DNA from: JAEYZS01 sp964469265
Lineage (GTDB): Bacteria; Bdellovibrionota; Bdellovibrionia; Bdellovibrionales; JAEYZS01
Direction of reading: 5' to 3'
Assembly (NCBI GenBank): GCA_964469265.1
Contig: CAYXYF010000003.1
Coordinates: 41,159-105,158, forward strand
Length of the DNA stretch: 64,000 bases
Shown one piece after another: positions 54,062 through 63,250 of the stretch (positions are counted from its first letter, which is position 1; every line of letters starts with the position of its first letter). The notes below the pieces were generated by a model. The model saw only the letters and a list, made by a program, of their open reading frames with translations, had not been told where the DNA came from and did no database searches. A program made the translations under genes and the position numbers.

Positions 54062-54832
54062 TTAGAATGAGTCGTCGTCTCCGTCTCCTGCTGTTTGGAG
54101 CCCTCTGACTTCGTCCATTAGGCCTTGATCATCGTCAGAATCAATTGGCTCATCGTTGACGTCGTCGATTTCGAGTTCCTGAATAGCAGCAAGGAAATGT
54201 TTTTCAGAGCGTAGATCTGCTCGGATCATTTCGATATATTTGTCTGGGTAACGAAGAGTGAGTTCTTCAATGTATTTTTCAAGTTTTCCGTCAGTAAGAA
54301 TTTTCTTACGAAGTTGGATCTTCTTCCAAAGTTTAATGTAATGATAACGGCAATAACCATCGACGGTGGCAAGCTCATCGCACTCGCGCATTTTACAGTA
54401 GAGTCTCCCCTCTGCGTCTCTAAGGGCAATTTCCACTTCGTCTTCAGCGTCAACTTCACCTAAAAGCTCTCGGAGTTCTTCCATTTCTTCTGGAGACTTT
54501 TTCTTGATTTCCTCGTACTGAGCGATTTCATCTTCTAAAGTGATGGTTTCTTTGATCGGAGCTGCAGCTTTTTTGACCTTCGGTTGAGCTTTAGGCGTTT
54601 CAGTCACTGGGACTTCAACTGCTGGAGCCGCTGCTTTTTTCACTTTTGTAACTTTTGAAGCGGCTTTTGGAGCTACTTTCTTAGTTTTAGCCTTTGTAGT
54701 TTTTACGCTAGCTTTTTTCTTAGGTGCTGCTTTTTTCGCCGAAACTTTAGCTTTTGCCTTAACAGCAGAGCTCTTTTTAGCTTTTTTCTGCGCCGCAGCC
54801 TTCTTCTTTGTGGTTTTCTTTGCTTTTGCCAT
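54062..54832 (-). CDS. Histone-like protein: Lys/Ala-rich tail, Cys/His motif and acidic C-terminus
   Basis: A 256-residue protein in three parts. Residues 1-90: Lys/Ala/Pro-rich AKKAAPKKK-type tail like histone H1. Residues ~95-220: helical, with C-x4-C (YCKMREC) and C-x3-H (GYCRYHY) motifs spaced as in a small zinc site, then WKKIQLRKKI. Residues ~225-256: strongly acidic (DDVNDEPIDSDDD). I infer a DNA-binding nucleoid protein whose charged ends may interact. Different from the SWIB-type protein at 28.9-29.3 kb. Confidence 0.82.
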   Translation of the reverse strand: MAKAKKTTKKKAAAQKKAKKSSAVKAKAKVSAKKAAPKKKASVKTTKAKTKKVAPKAASKVTKVKKAAAPAVEVPVTETPKAQPKVKKAAAPIKETITLEDEIAQYEEIKKKSPEEMEELRELLGEVDAEDEVEIALRDAEGRLYCKMRECDELATVDGYCRYHYIKLWKKIQLRKKILTDGKLEKYIEELTLRYPDKYIEMIRADLRSEKHFLAAIQELEIDDVNDEPIDSDDDQGLMDEVRGLQTAGDGDDDSF

Positions 54833-54893
54833 AGGGAAAAATCCTAGGGTTAGTCCATCAAACTGTCAACAGACTAATTGGAAAGACCAAAAA

Positions 54894-55907
54894 TTAAAAA
54901 GTCGATAAGTTGATTCGTCCAGCCTCACCAGTCACCGAAATTCTGCCAGACTCCCCTCCGCGGAGGGACCCTTTGACTGTTTTGGTGTTTCCAACCTCAT
55001 CTTTGTTCAAATAGGCTGGGGCCTTAAATTGACCCTCAGCCAAGGCAAAGTAAACCTGCGCTCCACTCGAGGAAGGTGCACTAATATTCACGTTAGCGTT
55101 TTTGACGGAAGCCTTAAATCGTGCGGGATTCATTAAACGTGCATTAACTAAGGCCTGATTCGTGTTGCCTTCAATAGGCCCTTTAAATGTTTTAATATCT
55201 AACTTACCTTCGTCTGCATCAAACTTGAAAGTGCCACTGGATGCTTCAACCTGTGTTGCTCCAGACTTTGAATCAAAAGCAATATTTCCATTCACGTTCT
55301 GAATATGAGTTGAACCTGAAAAGTTTGTGATATCGACGTTTCCATCAACACCCTTAATATTTACTTTTCCTTTGAAGGAATCGACGACAAGACGGCCATC
55401 ATGTTTTTCAACAGAAATACTCCCAGTTAAAACATTCACCTTAGAGGTTCCTGAAGTATTTGCTAACTGGATCGACCCTCGCTCGACAACTATTTCTGCA
55501 GGCTTTGTCCAACCTGTTACAGAAACTCTTCCCGTACGGCTGTTCACCTTAAGGTCAGCAGATGGACCACGAATCACAATTTGAAATCTGTGAGAGTTTT
55601 CTAACTTTGAATCCACAAAGACCTTTTGAGGGTACTGGCATTGAACACGAACAAGTTCTTTTATAGGATCCTTCTGAACTGAAATCGTCCAGTCGTTGCT
55701 TGTCGAAGGTTTTTGTCCTTCAAAAACCTGTGTTACGATTTTAACATCCTTTTCCTTCGCATCGTGAATCGCTCTTAAATCCGCGTTCAAACATTGCACT
55801 TCGATTTGCAAATGCTTAGTATTCTCAAAGGCGTTAACAACTTGAGCTCGCTGCGCATAAGAAATGGAAGCAAATAGTAATATAAAAACGCTTAAAATTT
55901 GATTCAT
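54894..55907 (-). CDS. Secreted DUF4097-like beta-helix protein
   Basis: A 337-residue exported protein (signal MNQILSVFILLFASISYA). From ~110 to ~260 a repeating pattern of about 16-18 residues (VNVLTGSISVEKHDG, VDSFKGKVNIKGVDG, ITNFSGSTHIQNVNG, FDSKSGATQVEASSG) matches DUF4097 'adhesin-like' right-handed beta-helices. Probably periplasmic or surface; function unknown in all families of this type. Confidence 0.85.
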   Translation of the reverse strand: MNQILSVFILLFASISYAQRAQVVNAFENTKHLQIEVQCLNADLRAIHDAKEKDVKIVTQVFEGQKPSTSNDWTISVQKDPIKELVRVQCQYPQKVFVDSKLENSHRFQIVIRGPSADLKVNSRTGRVSVTGWTKPAEIVVERGSIQLANTSGTSKVNVLTGSISVEKHDGRLVVDSFKGKVNIKGVDGNVDITNFSGSTHIQNVNGNIAFDSKSGATQVEASSGTFKFDADEGKLDIKTFKGPIEGNTNQALVNARLMNPARFKASVKNANVNISAPSSSGAQVYFALAEGQFKAPAYLNKDEVGNTKTVKGSLRGGESGRISVTGEAGRINLSTF

Positions 55908-56059
55908 AGCAATTCCCTCTTTCTTTAGATTTTCAGCGCCATTTGAGTCTCACACAACCCTTTCCTATATGTGTCATTGATAAATCTTTCTTGCCCCGAT
56001 TATCCTTAGACAGCTAACGTGTATCCATTCTTAAATAACAAATATCAAGTGAGGAAACG

Positions 56060-57238
56060 ATGTCTAAAGAAGTCGTAATTTTATCAGCACAAAGAACACC
56101 AATTGGTAGCTTCATGGGAACTCTCTCAAATGTACCAGCACCTAAACTTGGCGCTGCTGCAATCAAAAAAGCCTTAGAAGTTGCAGGTGTAAAACCTGAA
56201 ATGGTTCAAGAATGCATTATGGGTAACGTTCTTACCGCAGGCGTCGGCCAAGCACCAGCTCGTCAAGCCGCAATCTATTCAGGACTTCCTCAAAGTGTGG
56301 AGTGCTTAACTATCAATAAAGTCTGTGGCTCTGGTTTAAAAGCCGTTATGCTTGCTGCAGATAGCATCAAAGCGGGCAACGCAGACCTTATTGTAGCTGG
56401 AGGACAAGAAAACATGTCCCTTGCGCCTCACCTTCTTGAGAATGTAAGAAGCGGTTACCGAATGGGACCTTCTCAATTGACGGACTCTATGATCAAAGAC
56501 GGCCTTTGGGATCCATACAATGATGTTCATATGGGAAACTGTGGAGAGATTTGCGCTAAGGAATTTAATTTTAAAAGAGAAGCTCAGGATGAATTTGCAA
56601 TTGAAAGTTACAAACGCGCGCAATCGGCTCAGCAATCTGGCGTCTTTGACAAAGAAATAGTTCCAGTTGAAGTTCCTAGCCGAAAACAAACCCTCTTAGT
56701 TGATAAGGATGAAGAACCTGGCAAAGCAAAGTTTGATAAGGTTCCTGAGTTACGGCCAGCGTTTGATAAAGCTGGCACAATCACTGCGGCAAATGCTTCT
56801 AAGATCAATGATGGCGCTGCTGCCCTTGTTGTTGCATCTTCGGATTATGCGAAATCAAACAACTTAAAACCTATTGCTAAAGTTATTTCTTATGCTTCAT
56901 TTGCACAAGATCCAAAATGGTTTACTACGGCCCCAGCAGGTGCAATTAAAAAAGCATTAGAGCGTGCTGGTCTTAAAGCCGATGATATCGATCTTTGGGA
57001 AATCAATGAAGCCTTTGCTGTTGTAACAATGGCTGCAATAAAAGAATTTAATCTTGATACAAAGAAAGTAAATATTCACGGTGGTGCCATTGCACTTGGG
57101 CATCCCATTGGAGCAAGCGGGGCAAGAGTACTAACCACTCTTCTTCATAGCCTCGAAAAACACAACAAGAAGCGTGGCCTTGCAACTCTTTGTATCGGTG
57201 GTGGTGAAGGTGCAGCTCTTATTGTCGAGAGAGTGTAA
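56060..57238 (+). CDS. Acetyl-CoA C-acetyltransferase (thiolase II)
   Basis: A 392-residue thiolase joining or cleaving acetoacetyl-CoA/acetyl-CoA. Nucleophile Cys89 (NKVCGSGLKAV), His in GGAIALGHPIGASG and the second Cys in LATLCIGGGEGAA. GAGG precedes the ATG at 7 nt. First gene of a three-gene acetoacetate module with the CoA-transferase subunits, so it probably works in ketone-body use (acetoacetyl-CoA cleavage). Confidence 0.96.
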   Translation: MSKEVVILSAQRTPIGSFMGTLSNVPAPKLGAAAIKKALEVAGVKPEMVQECIMGNVLTAGVGQAPARQAAIYSGLPQSVECLTINKVCGSGLKAVMLAADSIKAGNADLIVAGGQENMSLAPHLLENVRSGYRMGPSQLTDSMIKDGLWDPYNDVHMGNCGEICAKEFNFKREAQDEFAIESYKRAQSAQQSGVFDKEIVPVEVPSRKQTLLVDKDEEPGKAKFDKVPELRPAFDKAGTITAANASKINDGAAALVVASSDYAKSNNLKPIAKVISYASFAQDPKWFTTAPAGAIKKALERAGLKADDIDLWEINEAFAVVTMAAIKEFNLDTKKVNIHGGAIALGHPIGASGARVLTTLLHSLEKHNKKRGLATLCIGGGEGAALIVERV

Positions 57239-57248
57239 GGAGTAAAAA

Positions 57249-57941
57249 ATGAGTTCAAAAGTATATAAAGATGCAAAATCCGCTCTTGAAGGTATTAAAA
57301 GCGGAATGACCATTCTCGTTGGTGGCTTTGGGCTGTGCGGACTGCCTGAGAATCTCATCGCAGCCTTAAGAGACACAGGCGCAGACAATCTCACTTGTGT
57401 TTCCAATAATGCCGGTGTGGACGACTTTGGTTTAGGCTTACTTTTACAAACGAAACAAATTAAAAAAATGGTTTCAAGTTATGTGGGTGAAAACAAAACA
57501 TTTGAAAAGCAATATCTCTCCGGAGAACTTGAGCTAGAATTTGCGCCACAAGGTACTTTAGCTGAAAGACTCCGCGCAGGTGGCGCAGGTATCCCAGCTT
57601 TTTACACTCCTACGGGCGTAGGAACACTCGTTGCTGAAGGTAAAGAGATTCGAGAGTTTGACGGACGTCCCTATGTTCTTGAGAAAGGAATTAAAGGAGA
57701 CTTTGCCTTAGTCAAAGCTTGGAAGGGCGATAAATTCGGAAATCTTATTTTTCGTAAAACAGCTAGAAACTTTAACCCTATGATTGCAACCGCAGGCAAG
57801 ATCACCGTTGTAGAGGTTGAAGAACTTGTTGAGGTGGGCACACTTGAGCCTGATCAAATTCACCTACCTGGTGTGTACGTGCAACGGATTATTCAAGGCC
57901 CGTCTTATGAAAAACGTATTGAACAAAGAACTACGAGGTAA
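57249..57941 (+). CDS. scoA: 3-oxoacid CoA-transferase subunit A
   Basis: A 230-residue subunit of succinyl-CoA:3-ketoacid CoA-transferase, activating acetoacetate with CoA from succinyl-CoA. Typical blocks: GMTILVGGFGLCGLPENLI, ELEFAPQGTLAERLRAGGAGIPAFYTPTGVGT split by normal family spacing, and NPMIATAGKITVVE. 10 nt after the thiolase gene. The junction with subunit B carries an apparent insertion. Confidence 0.95.
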   Translation: MSSKVYKDAKSALEGIKSGMTILVGGFGLCGLPENLIAALRDTGADNLTCVSNNAGVDDFGLGLLLQTKQIKKMVSSYVGENKTFEKQYLSGELELEFAPQGTLAERLRAGGAGIPAFYTPTGVGTLVAEGKEIREFDGRPYVLEKGIKGDFALVKAWKGDKFGNLIFRKTARNFNPMIATAGKITVVEVEELVEVGTLEPDQIHLPGVYVQRIIQGPSYEKRIEQRTTR

Positions 57942-57955
57942 CTGATATGCCACTG

Positions 57956-58074
57956 CATGCGCCGTATCTTTCCCTAAGGTCGCGGCGCAAAAGGTTTTTA
58001 AAGCGGAGTGCACTCATGTGCATGAGCATTTAAAAAAGCTTGCAGCAACAAAGACCTTAGAGAAAAGGACAAGC
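57956..58074. mobile_element. MITE-like 119-nt insertion between 9-bp direct repeats
   Basis: The 9-mer ATGCCACTG occurs at 57947-57955 and 58075-58083, bracketing this segment. Inside, 57964-57981 and 58053-58070 are inverted repeats matching at 14 of 18 positions, 8 and 4 nt from the direct repeats. The first copy has GAGG 8 nt upstream and sits 5 nt after the scoA stop, the expected place for the ancestral scoB start. The insert brings its own AAGGA, which now serves scoB. An extra hairpin (57959-57964/57983-57988) lies in the left half. I infer a short non-autonomous element with target-site duplication. Confidence 0.5.
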
Positions 58075-58731
58075 ATGCCACTGTCTAAAGAGCAAATTGC
58101 ACAAAGAATTTCAAAAGAAGTTAAAGATGGGTTTGTTGTTAACCTTGGTATTGGGATTCCAACCCTTGTAGCAAACTATATTCCTGATGGAATGACGGTT
58201 TATCTTCAAAGTGAAAACGGGCTTCTCGGTATGGGCCCTTTCCCTTCAGAAGATCACGTCGATGCCGATCTTATCAATGCGGGCAAACAAACTATAACTA
58301 CAGTTCCTGGCGCGAGCTTCTTTTCTTCAGCCGATAGCTTTGCCATGATTCGTGGTGGTCACGTTGATCTGACTGTTTTAGGCGCTATGCAGGTAGATGA
58401 AGAAGGCAATATCGCAAATTGGATGATTCCTGGAAAAATGGTCAAAGGAATGGGCGGTGCTATGGATCTTGTGGCTGGCGCAAAGCGAGTTATCGTAGCC
58501 ATGCAACACGTCGATAAAACAGGAGAGTCAAAGCTTGTTAAAAAATGCACCCTACCTTTTACGGGATTGAGATGCATTCATCAGATCGTGAGTGATTACG
58601 GCGTATTGGACGTAACCCCTGAAGGATTCCTTCTAAGAGAGTTTGCACCAGATCTCTCCGTAGATCAGGTCGTTAAGGCGACCAGCGGGAAAGTAAAAAT
58701 CGCATCCGACATCAAACCGATGTCATTTTAA
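58075..58731 (+). CDS. scoB: 3-oxoacid CoA-transferase subunit B
   Basis: A 218-residue subunit that carries the catalytic glutamate Glu47 in YLQSENGLLGMGPFP, which forms the glutamyl-CoA intermediate. Also VNLGIGIPTLVANYIPDGM and GAMQVDEEGNIANWMIPGKMVKGMGGAMDL in conserved order (shown here as separate blocks: GAMQVDEEGN, then MVKGMGGAMDL). ATG at 58075 has AAGGA 5 nt upstream. The frame stays open upstream through the inserted segment but without a good start. Confidence 0.94.
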   Translation: MPLSKEQIAQRISKEVKDGFVVNLGIGIPTLVANYIPDGMTVYLQSENGLLGMGPFPSEDHVDADLINAGKQTITTVPGASFFSSADSFAMIRGGHVDLTVLGAMQVDEEGNIANWMIPGKMVKGMGGAMDLVAGAKRVIVAMQHVDKTGESKLVKKCTLPFTGLRCIHQIVSDYGVLDVTPEGFLLREFAPDLSVDQVVKATSGKVKIASDIKPMSF

Positions 58732-58992
58732 ATTTATCGGTAAGCAAAGCAGATTCTCAGTCCCCACTGGACTGAAAATCTGATTCGTCACAAAGTAAAA
58801 GCCTATCGGCGATAAAAATATTCCGACATATAAAAAAACGCGCACTCGCTTTGTCATGGAGCGCTTCGGGCAGAGCCTGAATAAAGTAATTCCAAAAACT
58901 GAAAGCACTAAGCAGTGAGCACTTCCTACTATGAGAAGAGTTACAAATCCATAGAGCCAAGTTAAAAATGGGCTGCTATTAAATAGGTCCAA
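58723..58992 (-). CDS. Small putative membrane protein downstream of ccoG
   Basis: An 89-residue hydrophobic protein with two or three membrane helices (WLYGFVTLLIVGSAH, CLVLSVFGITLF, VRVFLYVGIFLSPIGFYF). It overlaps the ccoG end by 14 nt and the convergent scoB end by 9 nt. The start would be a TTG without clear ribosome site, so the gene is uncertain. No family recognised; if real it is the last gene of the cbb3 operon. Confidence 0.42.
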   Translation of the reverse strand: MDLFNSSPFLTWLYGFVTLLIVGSAHCLVLSVFGITLFRLCPKRSMTKRVRVFLYVGIFLSPIGFYFVTNQIFSPVGTENLLCLPINLK

Positions 58993-60385
58993 CCAGAGTT
59001 AAATCCTTTATTATGTTTCGAACTTCTTTTTTTGTTTTCGCTTCAATATTTAAAGCCCTGTGCAAACTTCCCTTATTTTCTTTTGATAAATCTTCTTTAA
59101 ACTTTGCAAAGAAATGGACCTCGCGACTCGAGTTCGATGAGAGGCGTATATTGTTTTGCGGTACTACAAGTGAGACATCGTCATCTGCCGATAAAAAGAC
59201 AATCATTTCTTCTGAGCTTTGATTGTGAACATGGAGTTTAAAATGATTTAAAGTATAAGATATAGAGCCCTCAACTAGTTTTGAGTAAGGGGCGCCCCGC
59301 ACCTTTAAAACACTCACCATGATGGGTTCTCTGTTTTGAATTAGAAAAGAAAGAATTCCCATTACGGCAAAAAGAATCACCGAATACAAAACAACACGAG
59401 GTCGCGTCAGTAAACTGATCCAAGTTGGCTTTGATTTTGTTTCAAGCTCGTGCTCGGACCCGTAACGAATAAGGCCCAAAGGCTTATTCACCTTTTCCAT
59501 GATCTCATCACAAGCGTCGATACAGGCCGTGCACCCGATGCACTCCATTTGAATTCCCCGCCGAATATCAATACCTGTCGGACAGACTTCAACACATCTT
59601 CTGCAACTGACACAATCCCCTTGTTGATTTTTGGGAACTGAAGGATCTTTGCGAGGCTCTCCTCTATTATAGTCATAGACGACAGAGATAGATTTTTTAT
59701 CCATTAGAGCAGCTTGGAAGCGACCATAGGGACAAGCAATGATACAAAACTGCTCTCTAAACCAACCGAAATCAAACATAAGTACACCAGTCATACTCAT
59801 AACAATAAGAAACGCGGCCCAGTTCTCCTGAGGTGTCCCTTGAATCATCTGAATTAATCTCTGAGATCCAACAAAGTATGAAACAAATGAATGGGCAATC
59901 AATGTTGAGACGATAAAGTAAGCCACCCATGTCAGACTGATCTTTGAAATCTTATTAGGAGTCCAACCTTCTTTTGAGAGCTTTCTTCTTTGGATGTAAT
60001 TGCCTTGAATCCAAACTTCTATTTTGCGATACACACCATCAATGAAAACAGTTTGAGGACACGCCCACCCACACCAAACACGTCCCAAGAGCGCCGTTAG
60101 AAGTGCTATTCCAATTGTTAGCACCGCCAATACTAAAAAAATCATAGGAGCATCGTGGGCTTTAAAGTTTAATCCAAAGAAATGGAATGTTTTATTTGAA
60201 ATATCGAGCAACAGAAGCTGCTGCCCATCCACTGTAATCCAAGGAAGAACTAGAAAAAATATAATCAAAGCGGCTTGGGTGATCGTTCTATATTTACGAA
60301 AGAATCCTCTCACTTCTGCAGGGTACAGAAATATTCTCCTGCCCTTCTTATCTGTGGTAGTAAGACGTTCATCACCTAACGACAT
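58979..60385 (-). CDS. ccoG: cbb3 oxidase assembly ferredoxin CcoG (FixG)
   Basis: A 468-residue membrane protein with two 4Fe-4S ferredoxin motifs (CVSCRRCVEVCPTGI and CIGCTACIDACDEIM), about five transmembrane segments, an N-terminal WCGWACPQTVFIDGVYRKIE block and a C-terminal Ig-like FixG domain. CcoG reduces Cu(II) for delivery to the cbb3 oxidase. Follows ccoP by 3 nt. Confidence 0.95.
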   Translation of the reverse strand: MSLGDERLTTTDKKGRRIFLYPAEVRGFFRKYRTITQAALIIFFLVLPWITVDGQQLLLLDISNKTFHFFGLNFKAHDAPMIFLVLAVLTIGIALLTALLGRVWCGWACPQTVFIDGVYRKIEVWIQGNYIQRRKLSKEGWTPNKISKISLTWVAYFIVSTLIAHSFVSYFVGSQRLIQMIQGTPQENWAAFLIVMSMTGVLMFDFGWFREQFCIIACPYGRFQAALMDKKSISVVYDYNRGEPRKDPSVPKNQQGDCVSCRRCVEVCPTGIDIRRGIQMECIGCTACIDACDEIMEKVNKPLGLIRYGSEHELETKSKPTWISLLTRPRVVLYSVILFAVMGILSFLIQNREPIMVSVLKVRGAPYSKLVEGSISYTLNHFKLHVHNQSSEEMIVFLSADDDVSLVVPQNNIRLSSNSSREVHFFAKFKEDLSKENKGSLHRALNIEAKTKKEVRNIIKDLTLVGPI

Positions 60386-60388
60386 TAT

Positions 60389-60970
60389 TTAATCCTTGTA
60401 CTCTTCTCCTTCTGGTGGTTTTCCGCCAGCAGGGTTAGTCCCCTTTAAGGACAAGATGAAAGCAACCGTAGCAACTTGTTCTTCAGCACTCAAAACCGAC
60501 TCCCAAGGAACCATCCCTTTTTCAGGCACACCTTTTTGAATCACATACAAAATATCAGCAGGACTGTTTCCATGGATCCAAAAATTATCGGCCAAATTCG
60601 GCCCGATTAAACCTTGCCCCTTATCTCCATGACACATAAAACACTTCCCCGCATAGACCTCTTGCCCTAGAGGAATAAGTGAGAGGTCTTTGATGCGCTC
60701 ATCGAGGTCTGAAAAATCACCGCCCCCTGAAGTCTCTGCAACAGATGATTGAATCAGCTCCATCTTTGCAGCAAGCTCTTGGTCCGTTGATGGGCCGTCA
60801 AAGAGCTCGTAATATCCATAATAGAAAACAGAAAAAATGATAGTTAAAATAAAGATTGAGATCCACCAGTTCGGAAGTGGATGATCATGCTCAATAATTC
60901 CGTCATACAGCTCAGTGGAAATGATCACATTGTCTTTATCTGTTTTATTTTGATCTTTTTCGTTACTCAT
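60389..60970 (-). CDS. ccoP: cbb3 oxidase cytochrome c subunit CcoP, single-haem form
   Basis: A 193-residue subunit with one membrane helix (WWISIFILTIIFSVFYYGYY, ~35-54) and a single cytochrome c domain: C-x2-C-H at Cys110, Cys113, His114 and axial Met153 (KGMVPWES). Standard CcoP is about 300 residues with two haems, so one haem domain is missing here. Its start overlaps the end of ccoQ by 8 nt. Confidence 0.92.
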   Translation of the reverse strand: MSNEKDQNKTDKDNVIISTELYDGIIEHDHPLPNWWISIFILTIIFSVFYYGYYELFDGPSTDQELAAKMELIQSSVAETSGGGDFSDLDERIKDLSLIPLGQEVYAGKCFMCHGDKGQGLIGPNLADNFWIHGNSPADILYVIQKGVPEKGMVPWESVLSAEEQVATVAFILSLKGTNPAGGKPPEGEEYKD

Positions 60971-61130
60971 CGCTTTGATCCTCTAGCGGCATCTTTGACA
61001 TAGTCTCGTAGTATTCATCTTTGACTTTTCTCACTCGAATAATCATCACTATAAAAAAGGTAAAGAATATAACTAAACCAATCAGGGTCATCCATGTGTC
61101 CGTAAAAAACGTTAGTCCCTCTTGTTTCAT
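60963..61130 (-). CDS. ccoQ: cbb3 oxidase subunit CcoQ
   Basis: A 55-residue protein with one membrane helix (MTLIGLVIFFTFFIVMII) followed by a basic-acidic tail (RVRKVKDEYYETMSK). Size, topology and position between ccoNO and ccoP identify it as CcoQ. Its ATG overlaps the ccoNO stop (ATGA) and its stop overlaps the ccoP start. Confidence 0.85.
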   Translation of the reverse strand: MKQEGLTFFTDTWMTLIGLVIFFTFFIVMIIRVRKVKDEYYETMSKMPLEDQSDE

Positions 61131-63250
61131 TCTTCACCACCTTCTCGGCCTTTTTGTCCGAGTGCTTGCAAGTAAGCGATAAGAGCAACCATCTCCTTTG
61201 ATTCTAGGTTGTCTCCTTCAACTCCACTTTGCCGCAGATTCTCAGCAATGACCTTAGCTTCTTCCAATGCATGAAGATCAGCATTTGCAACTTGGTCATC
61301 CGTGTACGGAACTCCCAACTGCTTCATCACTGAAAACTTCTTTCTTAAAATTAAGAAATCCGTCTTCTTATCCATTAACCAAGCATACGCTGGCATAATA
61401 GAACCTGGCGTCACAGCCCTCGGGTCAATCATATGCCGATAGTGCCATAAATCTGGATACTTTTTCCCAAGTCTTGAAAGATCAGGGCCAGTCCTTTTTG
61501 AACCCCATTGGAACGGTCTATCCCACATCGACTCTTCAATCGTCGATGCATCTCCATAGCGAAGAACTTCTGCAGGAAGTTTCCGGATCATTTGAGAGTG
61601 GCAAACATAACAGCCTTCTTTGATATAAATATCCCGCCCTGCAAGCTCCAAAGCTGAGTAAGGATCTGTGACCTTAATCGGATCAATATATTTATGAAGA
61701 GACAGAGTTGGAACAATCTCAACCACTGATCCCACTGCGATTGCAATAAACGTAAATATCGAAAACGCAAGACCCATCCCCTCAAGTTTCTTGTGTCGAG
61801 TTTCACCCTCTGAGGAAACTGCGTTCAGCTTAGGAGAAGCGTACACCTGTTCCTTCGTTTTTTCAGGCGCACCCTTGATGGTCTTATAAATGTTGTAGAT
61901 CATCATAATAAAACCACTTAAGTAGAGTATTCCGCCCGCTGCTCTGACCCAATAAAGCGGTACAATGCGAGTGACAGTTTCAACAAAGTCTGGGTAAACC
62001 AGTCTCCCGCCATCTAAAGCAAGCCACATCAACCCTTGGGTAATACCTGCAGACACCATGGAGATGTAATAAAGAAGAATACCTAACAACCCCACCCAGA
62101 AGTGTGCAGTTGCAAGCTTCAAGCTAAAGAGTTTTGTATTCCAAAGTCTGGGAACAAGGAAGTAGACCATCGCAAAAGTCAGAAACCCGTTCCAACCCAA
62201 AGCTCCAAGGTGAACATGTCCTACAATCCAATCAGTATAGTGTCCAACCATGCTAACAGACTTAATGGACAGGAGCGGACCTTCGAAGGTGGCCATTCCA
62301 TAGAATGTAATCGCAGCAACCATGAACTTCACGAGAGGATCATCCCGCAGTAAGTGCCATGCGCCCCTTAGTGTTAATAAACCGTTGATCATCCCACCCC
62401 AACTCGGCGCCCAAAGCATAATCGAGAAGACCATACCTAATGTTTGCGCCCAATCTGGAAGTGCTGTGTAGAGTAAGTGGTGAGGACCTGCCCAAATATA
62501 GATAAACACCAATGACCAGAAGTGTATGATCGATAGCCGATAGGAATAAATCGGTCGATTCGCAATTTTCGGCATATAATAGTACATGAGTCCTAAGAAG
62601 GGAGTTGTTAAGAAAAATGCTACAGCGTTATGTCCATACCACCACTGAACGAGCGCATCTTGGATTCCTGCATAGACAGGGTAACTTTGTAGGAATGAAA
62701 CTGGGATTTCAATGGAGTTTACGATATGTAAAACTCCGACGGTTATAATCGTTGCGATATAGAACCATATTGCAACATACATATGATGTTCACGTCGCTT
62801 TTTGATTGTTCCAAAGAAGTTAATCGCAAAGACCACCCATATTACAGTAATGGCAATATCGATAGGCCACTCTAGTTCTGCATATTCTTTAGATTGAGAA
62901 TACCCCAGCGGCAAAGTGATTGCCGCAGCAACAATAATTAGCTGCCACCCCCAAAAATGGACCTTACTTAAGAGGTCAGAAAACATCCTAGCTTTTAGCA
63001 AACGTTGGGAAGAGTGATAAATTCCTGCAAAGATAGCATTCCCTGCAAAGGCAAAGATCGCGGCGTTCGTATGAAGCGGTCGCAACCTACCAAATGTTAT
63101 GTACTCAGAAAAATTTATTGGCCAGTACGCGAGCTGAAGTGCAGCAACTAAACCAAATAAAAAAGCTGCTCCCGCCCACACCATCGTGGCTATAACAAAC
63201 TTTTTAACTATGTCGTCGTCATACGAATAGTATTCCATTTTGTCACTCAT
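61127..63250 (-). CDS. ccoNO: cbb3 oxidase CcoN-CcoO fusion subunit
   Basis: A 707-residue fusion. Residues 1-~465 are CcoN, about 12 helices, with His60, the CuB ligands His207, His257 and His258 (YGHNAV; AGPHHLL), and the haem ligands in VGHVHLGALGWNG (His345, His347). Residues ~490-707 are CcoO with a membrane helix (~493-512) and haem c motif CYVCH (547-551). ATG at 63250 has AAAGGAGA 6 nt upstream. High-affinity terminal oxidase for low oxygen. Fused CcoNO forms are known in Bdellovibrio-type bacteria. Confidence 0.96.
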   Translation of the reverse strand: MSDKMEYYSYDDDIVKKFVIATMVWAGAAFLFGLVAALQLAYWPINFSEYITFGRLRPLHTNAAIFAFAGNAIFAGIYHSSQRLLKARMFSDLLSKVHFWGWQLIIVAAAITLPLGYSQSKEYAELEWPIDIAITVIWVVFAINFFGTIKKRREHHMYVAIWFYIATIITVGVLHIVNSIEIPVSFLQSYPVYAGIQDALVQWWYGHNAVAFFLTTPFLGLMYYYMPKIANRPIYSYRLSIIHFWSLVFIYIWAGPHHLLYTALPDWAQTLGMVFSIMLWAPSWGGMINGLLTLRGAWHLLRDDPLVKFMVAAITFYGMATFEGPLLSIKSVSMVGHYTDWIVGHVHLGALGWNGFLTFAMVYFLVPRLWNTKLFSLKLATAHFWVGLLGILLYYISMVSAGITQGLMWLALDGGRLVYPDFVETVTRIVPLYWVRAAGGILYLSGFIMMIYNIYKTIKGAPEKTKEQVYASPKLNAVSSEGETRHKKLEGMGLAFSIFTFIAIAVGSVVEIVPTLSLHKYIDPIKVTDPYSALELAGRDIYIKEGCYVCHSQMIRKLPAEVLRYGDASTIEESMWDRPFQWGSKRTGPDLSRLGKKYPDLWHYRHMIDPRAVTPGSIMPAYAWLMDKKTDFLILRKKFSVMKQLGVPYTDDQVANADLHALEEAKVIAENLRQSGVEGDNLESKEMVALIAYLQALGQKGREGGEE

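Noticed and set aside
58018..58074. Longer scoB starting at GTG 58018
   Set aside because: No ribosome site, and the extra 19 residues come from the apparent insertion; ATG 58075 has AAGGA at good spacing and gives the usual family length.
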